From assembly GCA_914767715.1 (NCBI GenBank), contig OU612066.1:5585001-5649000 (forward strand): a stretch of 64,000 bases of DNA. The letters are read 5' to 3'. The translations under genes were made by a program, and so were the position numbers. Shown here one piece after another: positions 34,483-44,700 of the stretch (position 1 is its first letter; each line of letters starts with the position of its first letter). A model generated the notes under the pieces. It made no database searches, had not been told where the DNA came from, and was given only the letters and a program-made list of their open reading frames with translations. This DNA comes from Membranipora membranacea. Lineage: Eukaryota > Bryozoa > Gymnolaemata > Cheilostomatida > Membraniporidae.

Positions 34483-35296
34483 AATGAATGAAGAAAAATG
34501 GAGAGGAAAATTTTTTGCAGACCCTCAGTATAGACTTAGAATGATATTCAATTGTTTGGGCTCTTTGAGGATCATCCCCAAATTTACCTACAACAAGCTT
34601 TGGGAAGTTGGTTTGAAAAAGCATTGGTTCCAGTATTTTTATTTCTAAAATTTTAGACTGGGTTTTTAAATATTCATACCCATATGTCAAGGACCTACTT
34701 TTAGACACCCAGATAGTGGTTTGGAAAACAGGTTAAATATTTATTTGTTGAAGAGAAGTCAAACAAAATAACAACAGCTATAGCAATTTTCTCCAACTTC
34801 CCTTGCAACTTGAAAGATCTTGACAAAGGTGAGGTATGACAGTCAATGAGTGATAAAGATGCACCTATTACTCCTTGATCTTATTCTTAGAATACAATTG
34901 ATGAATTCACCTAGAAATACTTACTCATCATGCAATGTGATTCAATGTTATGTATGTATGTTTTTTGTTTATCAATCATTCAATCACACTTCCAGTAGAG
35001 TAGAGTAGTCAGGTACTCACTCAGTAGTAAGTAAGAAATTAAACTGGGGTGAGGAGTTTTTGTTGCCTTCAACAATGAGTCTCTAACTCCTTGCCTTCAG
35101 CCAGGCACTTAATTCCCTGATTCAATATATAACTGGGTCTAAGTTCTACTGAGAACTCATTTAGCCTATCACCCAGACAAACTAACTTGCATTCAACATT
35201 TTTATGCCTGCAAAGATTTAACTAACTAACTAGCTCACCCATGACCATAGTGAGTGAGTATATGGTCAGTAATAGTTGAATCATCATAACAATTGA

Positions 35297-35378
35297 AATC
35301 ATAAGACCAAGTGATCTAGCCCAAGTTTCTGGGGCGACTAGATCTGAGACTTAGGCTAGATCACGTGGCCTTATGATT
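35297..35378. repeat. 30-bp-arm hairpin
   Basis: Arms 35297-35326 (AATCATAAGACCAAGTGATC...) and 35349-35378 are inverted copies with three mismatches around a 22-base loop. MITE or foldback remnant without a visible target duplication. Confidence 0.7.
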
Positions 35379-35499
35379 GATTGACCGATGACGGTAGTTC
35401 ATTGCTTACTCAGTCCAACTTGCAATATACATTTGTTCATGATTCGCAACAGGTCAGCCACAGTTCAATATGTATTTTCTACCAGTGTAGTAGTAGCCG

Positions 35500-35540
35500 G
35501 GAGTATAGGTAATACATGCAGCATGTATTACCTATACTCC
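35500..35540. repeat. perfect 41-base palindrome
   Basis: Arms of 20 bases (GGAGTATAGGTAATACATGC at 35500-35519 and its exact complement at 35521-35540) flank a single A. No flanking direct repeat seen. The 1-base centre matches the pair at 5708-5770. Confidence 0.8.
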
Positions 35541-36027
35541 ACACATACCTATACATGCCATCAAGTGATTGAGTGTCAGATCAATGCCATAACATAACTT
35601 AACAGTCCTTTATCAAAGTCCACCATCCAGACTTTCAAAGAATAGTAAGAGTGACATGAATTGTAGATGGTATCATCACTAGTGAAATGAAATTATGAAA
35701 GAATCTGGATCATTTTGGCTATTGAAAACCCACACACCACAGGCCATTTACAAGCTGTGCAAGTTTGGTGGGCGAGTGGTCAGAGCTTGCACAAATTACA
35801 CTAGATGGCCTGTTGGATGGTGTGTGAATTGGTTAACGTCTTCTAAATTACAAAGGTGGTAACTGGTGATCAAATTTTGTAACAAATTGATGTTAGAAAT
35901 GTACTTTATTGAATACCAACGGAGATTAATCATCCTTGAATTATTTGTTCCTTAGATTTGATTAATTGTGTAATCAAATTTATAGATATCTGTTCGCGGC
36001 TCTTTTATAGGTAAACTGAATGCGGCC

Positions 36028-39000
36028 ATGAGCGCTGGTATGAAGTATACACGGTTAGATGGTGATGATGAGAGCAGCACTGCGCTGTTTGATTACTCAT
36101 CTGCGTTCACATACTCCTCAACTGATCCAGCAGACTATCGGTCGGCCTTTAAGTACAGTGTTCCTGTATCAGACTCTACAGATGTAGAGATCACTCGAGG
36201 TAAATAAGCCCTCTCCCAGGTCACTATATCAGGGACTCTGGGCAATACCTACCAGATGTTTCAATCATTGTATAAACTCTAGATGACATATATCAGATAC
36301 ATATTAATTACCTACAAAGGTTCCTCTGATAAGGTGAAAGGCACTGAAGCGCTGTATCAATGTAGGTTTGAGGGTTTTTTTAATTTGGGCTTTAACCATA
36401 ACCCTTTGATCTGCTATGAGTTTTTGGATTGTCTTGTGGCCTTGTATTAGTAATGTTACATGTATAATTACTTGCAGGTTTGGAGCAGAAGAGTACATTG
36501 GTCAAGTTTGCGCACAGATTGGTTGTAGCGCTTATTTATATTGTGATTATAGTAACTTTCCCGATCTCACTATGGTTTGTAATCAAGGTAAGTGTCAACA
36601 TGCCAACTCGAAGGTCATTGCAGCTCTAAATGCCTCATTCCTTAGCAACATATGTTTGTTGTATATTGATTAAGTATGTTTAATTTTCTTGCTAGCGTAT
36701 TATGTTTTTATAATGCAGTTGGTTAGATCAGGTGGTATAATGAGGATCAACAGTGAAGTAATACAACTCGTAATGAAACAACCAACTATAAAAGTACCAG
36801 CCCTCAGTCAAACGAAAAAGGATTGTTCTTGTTCTGATACATATTAATTTTTTGTATCCTCTGTATGGTGTTTGTTGTTTCTATACATGTTTGTTTATAC
36901 ATCCACAGAAAATAAAAGATGATCAGCAGATGATTGTATCCAGACTTGGGATTATAAGATGCATACGTGGTCCCAGTAAGTATCCTTTAGTTTTGCATTT
37001 CAATAAAACAACTGGAGACAACATGGTCTATATCCACCATCTCGCATTCCCTTTCTATCAGGTTCTGATGCACACACACAGGGTATATCAACATGACAGT
37101 TGATCCTTGTAAAGTACTTTTTGATGGTAAAGATTGTTGTAATAATATCTAGTATTAGACTATTTGAATTTACCAAAAAGATGCACTCCAGTCAGCGTAA
37201 ATCGTTTGATGAGTTAGAATTTCTCTCATGAATTGTCTGCAGCAAACTCTGATAAAGAGTGTTGTCAGTATGTAACATAATTATTCCCTCTTCTTTTTTT
37301 TTCAGCTATTGCCACAATCATACCTATTGTGGATCAAACCAAAACATACAGCACTAGTCTAAGAGCATTCAACATTCCTCCCCAAAAGGTTTGTAAATAA
37401 ATGGATTGTAGGGTCATCATCTTAATAACAAGCTAGTAATAATCAAATGTGAACTCTTTTGTGTGGATATTCTATCTGCCATGACTTTGACCGCCAATCT
37501 CCCACCCTCCATTCACCAACAGATGTCTTGTGAGTAGTAAGAGAAGTGTTGTCTGCTCTTTGAAGAAATCTCTCAATGGAAACACAACTCAAACTAGGAT
37601 AACCGACATATGTCCTAAACTATAAATAAGTAGGACAGTAGGCAGATTGTGATAAGGCTGTCCTGGATGAGCTGAGCAGACTTGTGTATCTGGTCTTACA
37701 GGCACTTTGTAATCTCGATTACACCTGACGACTAATATCGCTCTACCTCTGGAAACAAACCAAAAGCTTTTTAGAGCATCACATTTTAATATTTCTCAAA
37801 ACTTCTCTATAACTATAACCTGTAGATAAACATGATGAAATTATCAACATTGTCTACTATTGTGTACTTGGTGTGAGACATCGTTGGTTTTTTTAGTACA
37901 AACTGTATACTTCCCTCCAGGTGATGACATGCGACGGACTATTAGTCGAGCTCGGAGGTATACTTAAGTATCATATAACTGACGCGGAAAAGGCATGCTT
38001 TGCTGCTCAGGATATCGATCATACTATGAGAGTCACGGCTCAAACTGTGGCCAGTAGATATATACATGGTACTAAAGAGAAAGACCTGACAGATAGTATG
38101 AATGTTAACTGTATTAACCTTGAGATACGGGTAAGAAATTGTCAAGTCTATCTTCTTCACTTTTTGTGATTTATAAGTCTGCGATTAAACGTTTCTTTAT
38201 TTTGTACAGCGCAATGATCCATATGTATCACTGCCTGACCAGGAGACAGCAAAGATTTAAGCTCAGTGCGCTGTGTGATCCAGTGCGACAATCGATACTC
38301 ATGTATATTGAGTCTGTTAGTAATGTATTTCATAACAATACATCCCTTTTCTAGGCCGAGCTTCAAAAGACATTTTTGCAGTGGGGAGTCGCAGTTCAAT
38401 CATATGAAATGTAAGTTATTCAAGCAACCATTTATTAAATATTTTACTTTCAACATTCATTTATTTATTATCTAGTTTTTACCAAATTAATTGGGTTGAG
38501 TTGCAAAACAATCACATTTCATTTCAACCAGCTATTTTTGGATCAGACATAATCCAAATTATTTAGACAAAAAAATAGTTTTGTATTTCAATTATCCTCG
38601 TTGGTTTGTCTAGTTCTGGACTGAAGGCTGTATTGAGGATTGAGCAGCAGGATGCGCTGTCCAATGTGATCGGACCTCTCAAGCAGTGGTTCTTTGGAGG
38701 CAGCGATACAAATACCCCTGCTGAAGGATCACCGGCAGCGCACATGGCCGGTACACCATTCGCTCAGATGGCTGGAAGTATGCTAGCTAATGCTCACACA
38801 GCCAGTAAAGAGACGGCCCCTCTACCAGGACTGTGTGAGTGACTACAGCTCATCTATTCTCTAAACGTGAAATCAATTTTTTGCTCATTTATAGCAAAAT
38901 CTGCAGAAAAAAAGTATATGGCTGTTTATATGCCTGTGATGAATAATGTAGAATGGCTCATCAATGATTTCTTGTAACAGAAGATTGTATAACGAGATAT

Positions 39001-40165
39001 TGAATTGTCAGAATCGCTGAATCACCATTGAACCTTTCTGTCTATTCCATATCTCAAATACTGGTACCAAAATTCCCTCAGCTGGTGATGCAATCAATGA
39101 GCTAGACTAGGTCTGCATGTTTAAGAGTTTTTTTTGTAGCTATTTCACATAAGACTTGAAAGAATTCTTAAATGGTCAAAATATGTATGATAATTATCAT
39201 GTTGAAAGTAATTACACAATTGAATGATTCAGTTATGCAAAAAGTAATGTCTAGCAGTTTTTGTAATATGAAATGGGATTAGATTACTATTAGGACTTTG
39301 TAACCACATTTATACGTAATTGTCTACCAATATCAGCCTCTAATCTTTCTTTTTTCTTAAAGCAAAACTAGGAATCTGAAAATTACCCCTCCCTCGTCTT
39401 ACTTTGTTAGGTTTAGTCTTGAGTCTATGCAAGATAACTGAAGAAGAACAATAATACCATACTTAGTAGCATAATCTCTCATCATTTTTATGTTTGTAGC
39501 TCAGACTGGTTTTGCCCAGCATAGTGCCACACAGAGCACCAATCCTGTCGGAGCACCTGACATGGCCAGTCTAAGACACTCATTGTCACCTACAGACCTG
39601 CTGACAGCTGTCAAATCCATAACTACATCAGCACTAGTGCATGAAGTCAGAACTGTGTATAAGTTTGTAGTGCCAGACGACTCTCTAGGAGTTTACTTCA
39701 TGGACTTGGAAAATGGTATATAGTTTTAGTCCTAATCTGAAATCCTAAATGTCATGTTTTGTCTTGTGAAATTGTAAGTGGTTGCTAGTGGTTATGTGCC
39801 TTCGAAAGGGCAGCATATTTTTGTAATCATACATTAACTTGGAAATAAAGAAAATCTACTAATGGAAAGTTTGGAAAATGTTTGCATGTATCCTGTAGAA
39901 TTGTTTCATTTCTATAAGACCCTTATTGAAAATACTGTTATTTTTTGCAGGTAATGGCGACTGTGGCCCAGGGGAGCCGCCATTGGGTAAAGCTGATACT
40001 ACGATTACTATATCTCTAGCTGACATGCAGCGGATGTTTACTGGGGCGTTACAACCTTTTGACGCTTATATGTCCGGTGCCCTTAAAGTTGATGGAGACA
40101 CAGGAGGTGCCATGAAGCTTGACAGCCTCGTCAAAAGTATAGCCGCCATGACACAGATGACATAA
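36028..40165 (+). CDS. STOML1: stomatin-like protein 1 (SPFH + SCP2)
   Basis: Coding exons: 36028-36199, 36478-36587, 36909-36975, 37306-37388, 37921-38130, 38355-38410, 38614-38834, 39500-39715, 39951-40165; phases agree; 449 residues. Order: short Ser/Asp-rich N-tail with a YTRL (7-10) tyrosine sorting motif, matching the position of the late-endosome signal in human STOML1; a membrane hairpin (about 71-93) with the kink proline in VTFPISLW; an SPFH/stomatin domain (DDQQMIVSRLGII, TSLRAFNIPPQK, MRVTAQT, FLQWGVAV); a low-complexity linker; and a C-terminal SCP2 sterol-carrier-type domain (about 325-449, ending AYMSGALKVDGDTGGAMKLDSL). The family sits in late endosomes and is linked to cholesterol transfer. 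An acceptor-like tttatag ends at 36010, so an upstream untranslated exon is likely. An alternative exon at 38211 would bring a stop and is rejected. Confidence 0.93.
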
Positions 40166-40834
40166 GGCAGGCAGAGATTATTGACTGACCGTAAATCTCT
40201 CATTGTTTATCCCTCCATTACAACATTATATTTATTGATATATTTTGCAATCAAACTTCTGTGATTTACAAATATTGTTATCTGATATAGAATGTGATGT
40301 AAAGTTTCCTTGTGCGTAATCACTATTTTTTCTGCAATTTGTTATTTTTCATCTTTACCTTGGGTAAGGTCACATTTCTGGGAAGTAAAAACTTATGAAT
40401 ATTTGTATAGAATTGCTGCATGAAATGTTGAATGTACTAAATAATACCTCAGGCCTGACATATTTTGTCAGGCTCATCACATTATAATCATAAATATGAT
40501 AGCTTCCGATGCAATACTGAGATGTCAATTATTTAGCAAAAACCCTACTTAATCCATACCAATGTCATTAAAATAAATCAATATTCAACTTTTTCCATTA
40601 TCTCAAAATTAATTGACTTTGACTTGAAATCATGCATTGAATGGATAATTCTTTTGCTATGAGTCAGGCAGGTGGTTTGTTTGTGTCATGTCACCTGACC
40701 CCCCTTTCGAGAAAAGGGGTCTTTGATGTTTGCAAGGTAACCAAATGTCACTATAGCCACTATAATTACCATCATAATAATATCAAAAACCAATGCTGCC
40801 AATAAAGTATAAAACCCAACTGTTGGTTATTGTG

Positions 40835-40885
40835 TATCATCAACACAGAGTAAGGATATATATATTCTTACTCTGTTATCATCAA
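40835..40885. mobile_element. 33-bp palindrome with 9-bp target duplication
   Basis: TATCATCAA at 40835-40843 and 40877-40885 brackets a 33-base insert (40844-40876) whose arms CAGAGTAAGGATATA and TATATTCTTACTCTG pair with one mismatch. The first 16 bases (CACAGAGTAAGGATAT) are identical to the element at 8601. This is the clearest two-copy family with flanking duplications. Confidence 0.8.
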
Positions 40886-41545
40886 GCCATCAGTACTCTA
40901 ACAAACAACAACAACACCTGTCAACAAAAACTAAGCTCAACAAAATAAATTGGCAAATATGCTCAAGAAGGTGTTTTCTAGTTATGATTTTTACTGACCA
41001 TCAAATCTAAGCTGATTTTCACCAGCGTTCCTGGTATTCGATAATAGAATGCAGCAGAATGTCAGGTGACTTTTAACAGTGTCAATATCTCAGATAAATG
41101 AGGCACTGTTATGGATAACTTTTATTTGAGAAGAAACCAATATTGATTATATAAAATAAAACTAGTATTTATTGGTCGAATTATAACGGAAATGTTAACG
41201 ACAGGTGATCAAATACATCATATGAAAATACTTTTTTTTCTCCGGATTTATCTTCAGAAATTTACAGCATGCCGTACAGGAAATCTGTCATAATAGACCT
41301 AAAAACAGATAACACATGTCTCACCTTTCACAGGCATAATATGAGGTTGGATAACAACTCAGTGAGGAGTTTGATTATGAGAGTAGGATAATTGAGAGTA
41401 GGATTTTGCTGATGCAGGGCGCTATACCATTCGCCTGGGGATCACAAACACTTTGATGCTGGTGAACAGCTGTGACAGAGGCGGTTCACTTGGTTTGCTG
41501 TCAACATCATACATTTTCTATTTTTCTCAATCTATGATAAGCAAT

Positions 41546-41596
41546 AAAAGTGACACTACAGGATAAACACAAATAATCCCCAGTAGTGACACTTTT
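41546..41596. repeat. 14-bp inverted repeat
   Basis: AAAAGTGACACTAC (41546-41559) and GTAGTGACACTTTT (41583-41596) are inverted copies with one mismatch around a 23-base loop. Confidence 0.6.
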
Positions 41597-42507
41597 GTTT
41601 TTGAATCTGTAGTTTGCTACTTCCTCTAAACTAAGATCCAATCATCCTTAGCTACTGAGAAACCGCTGATAAACACTCACCTTGGTAGGTAATAATCAGG
41701 ACAACATCTAATACTCTTTGAGTGTGAGGGGACGCAAACACTTCAAACACGGTGAAGACAGCGTTCCCATTTACATTCAAGCAAGTGTTTCGTTTAGATG
41801 TCAAATCAAAAACTGTTTTCGATTCAACCATGAATCAATAAAAATGAATCAAATGATTGTGAGTTGAATATGATGGGTATAAAAAGAACATGACATCAAG
41901 AAAAATTTATCCTTTTTCATTCACATAAACTAAGTGTTAGGTAGCATTTTTATTTGCTGTGGTGGGATTACATTTAAAATAATGAGGCTAGGTGGCTAGG
42001 TTCAAACCCATGTCAAATGGCACACTTTTCCTCGTGTGACTTCTTAAATTCTCTAAGGTGTGATTCAGTGCTTGCCAAATTGATCTCTCTCTCATTGAGG
42101 AATCCGCCCAGCTTCTTAAGAAAATGGAGAATGATAATCCAGCTTAGATGTGTATATCTCCGAGATGGTTCTAAACAAAAGGCTCTTGGATTATTTTGTG
42201 ATCAATCAGAGGATTACTTCACCTCCGAGTGTACCTCGGGTGAGAAGATACAAAGATACGGAAGTTACATTCACTGATTCCTAATCCATCAATTGGATTT
42301 ATCGTAGAGAGCTAGCGTGTGTCAAGCAGAGCCTGGTCTTCATCGATAATCCTCAACTTGGTGAGCGGACAAGCAATCATCTTGAGGTGAAAGCTTTTTA
42401 TGCAATAAATTAAATGAGGATAAAATGCTGATTGGAAAATAACGCCTTGAACTTTTTTGCAAGGGATTAAGATGTTTCCAAAGTGATGTCAGATGCATCA
42501 GCGAGAG

Positions 42508-42515
42508 TATAAATA
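42508..42515 (+). promoter_or_regulatory. TATA box of glycine-rich gene
   Basis: TATAAATA lies where a start about 30 bases downstream (near 42540) would give a short untranslated exon ending at a strong donor (CATCTT|GTAAGT, exon end 42572). That intron ends at the acceptor GTAG (to 42825), three bases before the ATG at 42829. No comparable TATA box was recognised at the other genes. Confidence 0.65.
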
Positions 42516-42828
42516 CATGGAGTACTCCTCAAGATGTCATTTCCATACTAACAGTCAATAACACAACATCTTGTAAGTTTTTATTGTAGTCGATATTCAA
42601 CTCTTCAAATACTTACTAGATAACCTTAGGGTTTCTTTACTTAATCAGTAATCTTAGCTGTAAGAGCTGGACATTTTACAGTCTAGAAGTATTCTCTTAT
42701 AACTCCGCTTAGCTCGGTTTAACACTTGAGTATGGGGCAGAAAAACATACTAAAATCTATTGAGTTGAAATTGTTTCCTTGTTCACCATATGGGAAAATA
42801 ACTCTTCATAGCTCATGCTTTGTAGACA

Positions 42829-43675
42829 ATGAGGTACCAAGTGACAGTTCTTTTGTCAGTAGCCATCATTGCTGCACATTGCAGCGGCAATGGATATGGT
42901 CAACGAAAAGGAGGTTTAGGAGGTAATAGAGGTGGAAATAAGGGACTTGGTCATGGTGTGAATGGTGGAAATGGAGTCAATGGTCTCGGCGGATCTGGTC
43001 TCGGTGGATCTAGACTCGGTGGACTCAGACAAGGCGGCCACAGAAATGGTGGTCGCAGTGGTATCAGTCTGGGCGGCAACAGAAATAATGGTCTCGGACT
43101 TGGTGGCCATGGGAGTGGTAATTATGGTCTGTACGGCGGTGGACTGTTTGCTGGACAAGGTATTGGCAGCGGATTGGTTGGTGGACAAGGACTTGGTGGC
43201 CATGGGAGTGGTAATTTTGGCCTGTATGGAGGAGGACTGTTTGGTGGACAAGGACGTGGTGGTTACGGAGGAGGCAATGTGGGAAATGGAGGAGGATTAG
43301 GTGGAGGAAATCTGGCTGGCAGTGTAGGAAATGGAGTTCAAGGTGTATTGAACAACATTAATCTAGGAAGTAAGTGACAGTTGGACTTGAGTACACAACA
43401 TATGAGCATACTGTTTGAGTAAAAGGCTGTACTTCCTATCAATATGCCTAAGGAACTGGAGTTGTTTCTATTATTACGTACAAATTGATGGGAGATTCTG
43501 ACAAGTTTAGCCTCTAGAATAAGTTTGTTTTCTCTGGTTTTGTGACAATATCCCTCCCTCAAGTTATATTAAAACTCTTGTTAGATCTGGACAATCATAT
43601 ACACCTGCATAATAGTTAAATTATAAGCTTACCTTAGCCAAGTTTCATATTTTTGCTATCGTTTTAGACTACTAG
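42829..43675 (+). CDS. secreted glycine-rich protein
   Basis: A signal peptide (MRYQVTVLLSVAIIAAHCSG, about 19-20 residues) precedes about 160 residues dominated by Gly with Asn, Leu, Ser, Arg and His. A longer unit is duplicated: GLGGHGSGNYGLYGGGLF near residue 90 and GLGGHGSGNFGLYGGGLF near 122. The start codon lies three bases after an acceptor. Two ends are possible. Reading through gives a TGA at 43375-43377. Using the consensus donor at 43369|GTAAGT and the acceptor before 43668 gives the tail NLGNY and a TAG at 43673-43675. Both give 182 residues; I favour the spliced form. It resembles structural or extracellular-matrix, silk-like or cuticle-like proteins in composition only. Glycine-rich antimicrobial peptides are an alternative. 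The family cannot be named. Confidence 0.75.
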
Positions 43676-44700
43676 ATGCAATGCCGTCCAATGCTGACAT
43701 ACGAAACTCATCAGAAGTTAAGCCCTGCACCACAAAATCTCATCATCGGTCATAAACTGAGAAAAATGTCATCACGATTTACTGTTACTATGTGAATGAC
43801 AGATCAGTTTGCATGTTAAACTTGTGTTAATTTTGTTGATTTTTAATGTATGAATTATTCCTGTATTCCTGTTTACCGGTACATGTAATATTATAGTTTA
43901 TATCACATGATTTATTTTTTGTGACATTTTGAAACAAATACAAATAGTTGATCTCTATACTATCTCTCATTTGCCCACAATTATTAAATTTCTTACTTGC
44001 TATATACAGCAATGCGTTGCCTGTATGACATAAATTTGTACCATGGTGAATTTATTGTAATCTTATGCAGTACATGTATACACTGTACCGATATACTGTA
44101 CACCATTTACATGAATGATATAAAGGAATACGTATATGATAAGTTTCTGCTGTACAGCACAGTCTATGTTACCCATGAGGCAGAAACTCTACATCAGAAT
44201 CTTTTTTCTGCTGTGGGGTGTGCAAACGCAGACTGGTCCTGCGGTATATTTAGTTCTGTTCTGCAAAGACATGGCAACGACCAATGTTGCTCTTACCAAA
44301 TCAGAAATGACTGCTGGCGCTGGGAATAGCAAATGTGTTGACTCTGACCCAACCAATCAGAGCAAACACATTGCTGGAAATTAACTTGGACCTCTCAGAT
44401 CAAAATTCTGCACCATTAACCATTAGACCACTCCTGTATGGCGCTCATTATGTACCGTCGTGTAACAGTGTTTAAAATCATATTGTCTGTTATTTGATAC
44501 TCTCACTTCCAGTTCTAGACTGTGACAATGCTCAATATTTGATACAAAGGTTTTTTCAAACAATTAAAGTTGCTTTGTTAAGTATGTTCTTTGATATCAC
44601 AGGCTATAAGTGTCTATTATTTTACATCAAACTTAGTGAGTTTTTTGTATTGTACTTTTTATTATTAACTATAGAAAAAGGTATCAACTATAAAAAGTGA
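43676..44700. other. convergent spacer glycine-rich/LicD-like
   Basis: AT-rich, with 3' UTRs of both neighbours expected. Short frames near 44000-44380 show no family similarity. Nothing else is seen. Confidence 0.5.

Larger units (their letters stand above)
32849..36010. other. divergent spacer ALDH9/STOML1
   Basis: This should hold the 5' untranslated exons of both genes. A donor-like ACGAG|GTACG on the minus strand near 33953 could end the ALDH9 leader exon, but I cannot prove it. The rest is AT-rich with the palindromes listed separately (34444, 35297, 35500), an AATA run near 33105 and TAATTA-rich sequence near 33255-33310. No coding exon recognised. Confidence 0.5.
40166..42507. other. 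spacer STOML1/glycine-rich gene
   Basis: It should contain the STOML1 3' UTR (AATAAA at about 40572 and 40801). It also holds the micro-palindrome at 40835-40885, an 11-bp direct repeat (GAGAGTAGGAT near 41380) and an inverted repeat at 41546-41596. No coding exon is recognisable. Confidence 0.55.

Noticed and set aside
38211..38261. Possible STOML1 exon after the acceptor ttgtacag
   Set aside because: It would end in a stop after 16 codons (ending TAKI), whereas the exon at 38355-38410 gives the expected QWGVAV strand and preserves phase.
41990..42040. GGTTCAAACCC as a B box of another tRNA or SINE
   Set aside because: No A box at the right distance and no arm pairing.
42916..43300. Long alternative frames overlapping the glycine-rich gene on both strands
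   Set aside because: They are shadows of GGN-type codon repeats; only the plus-strand frame with a signal peptide and splice support is credible.
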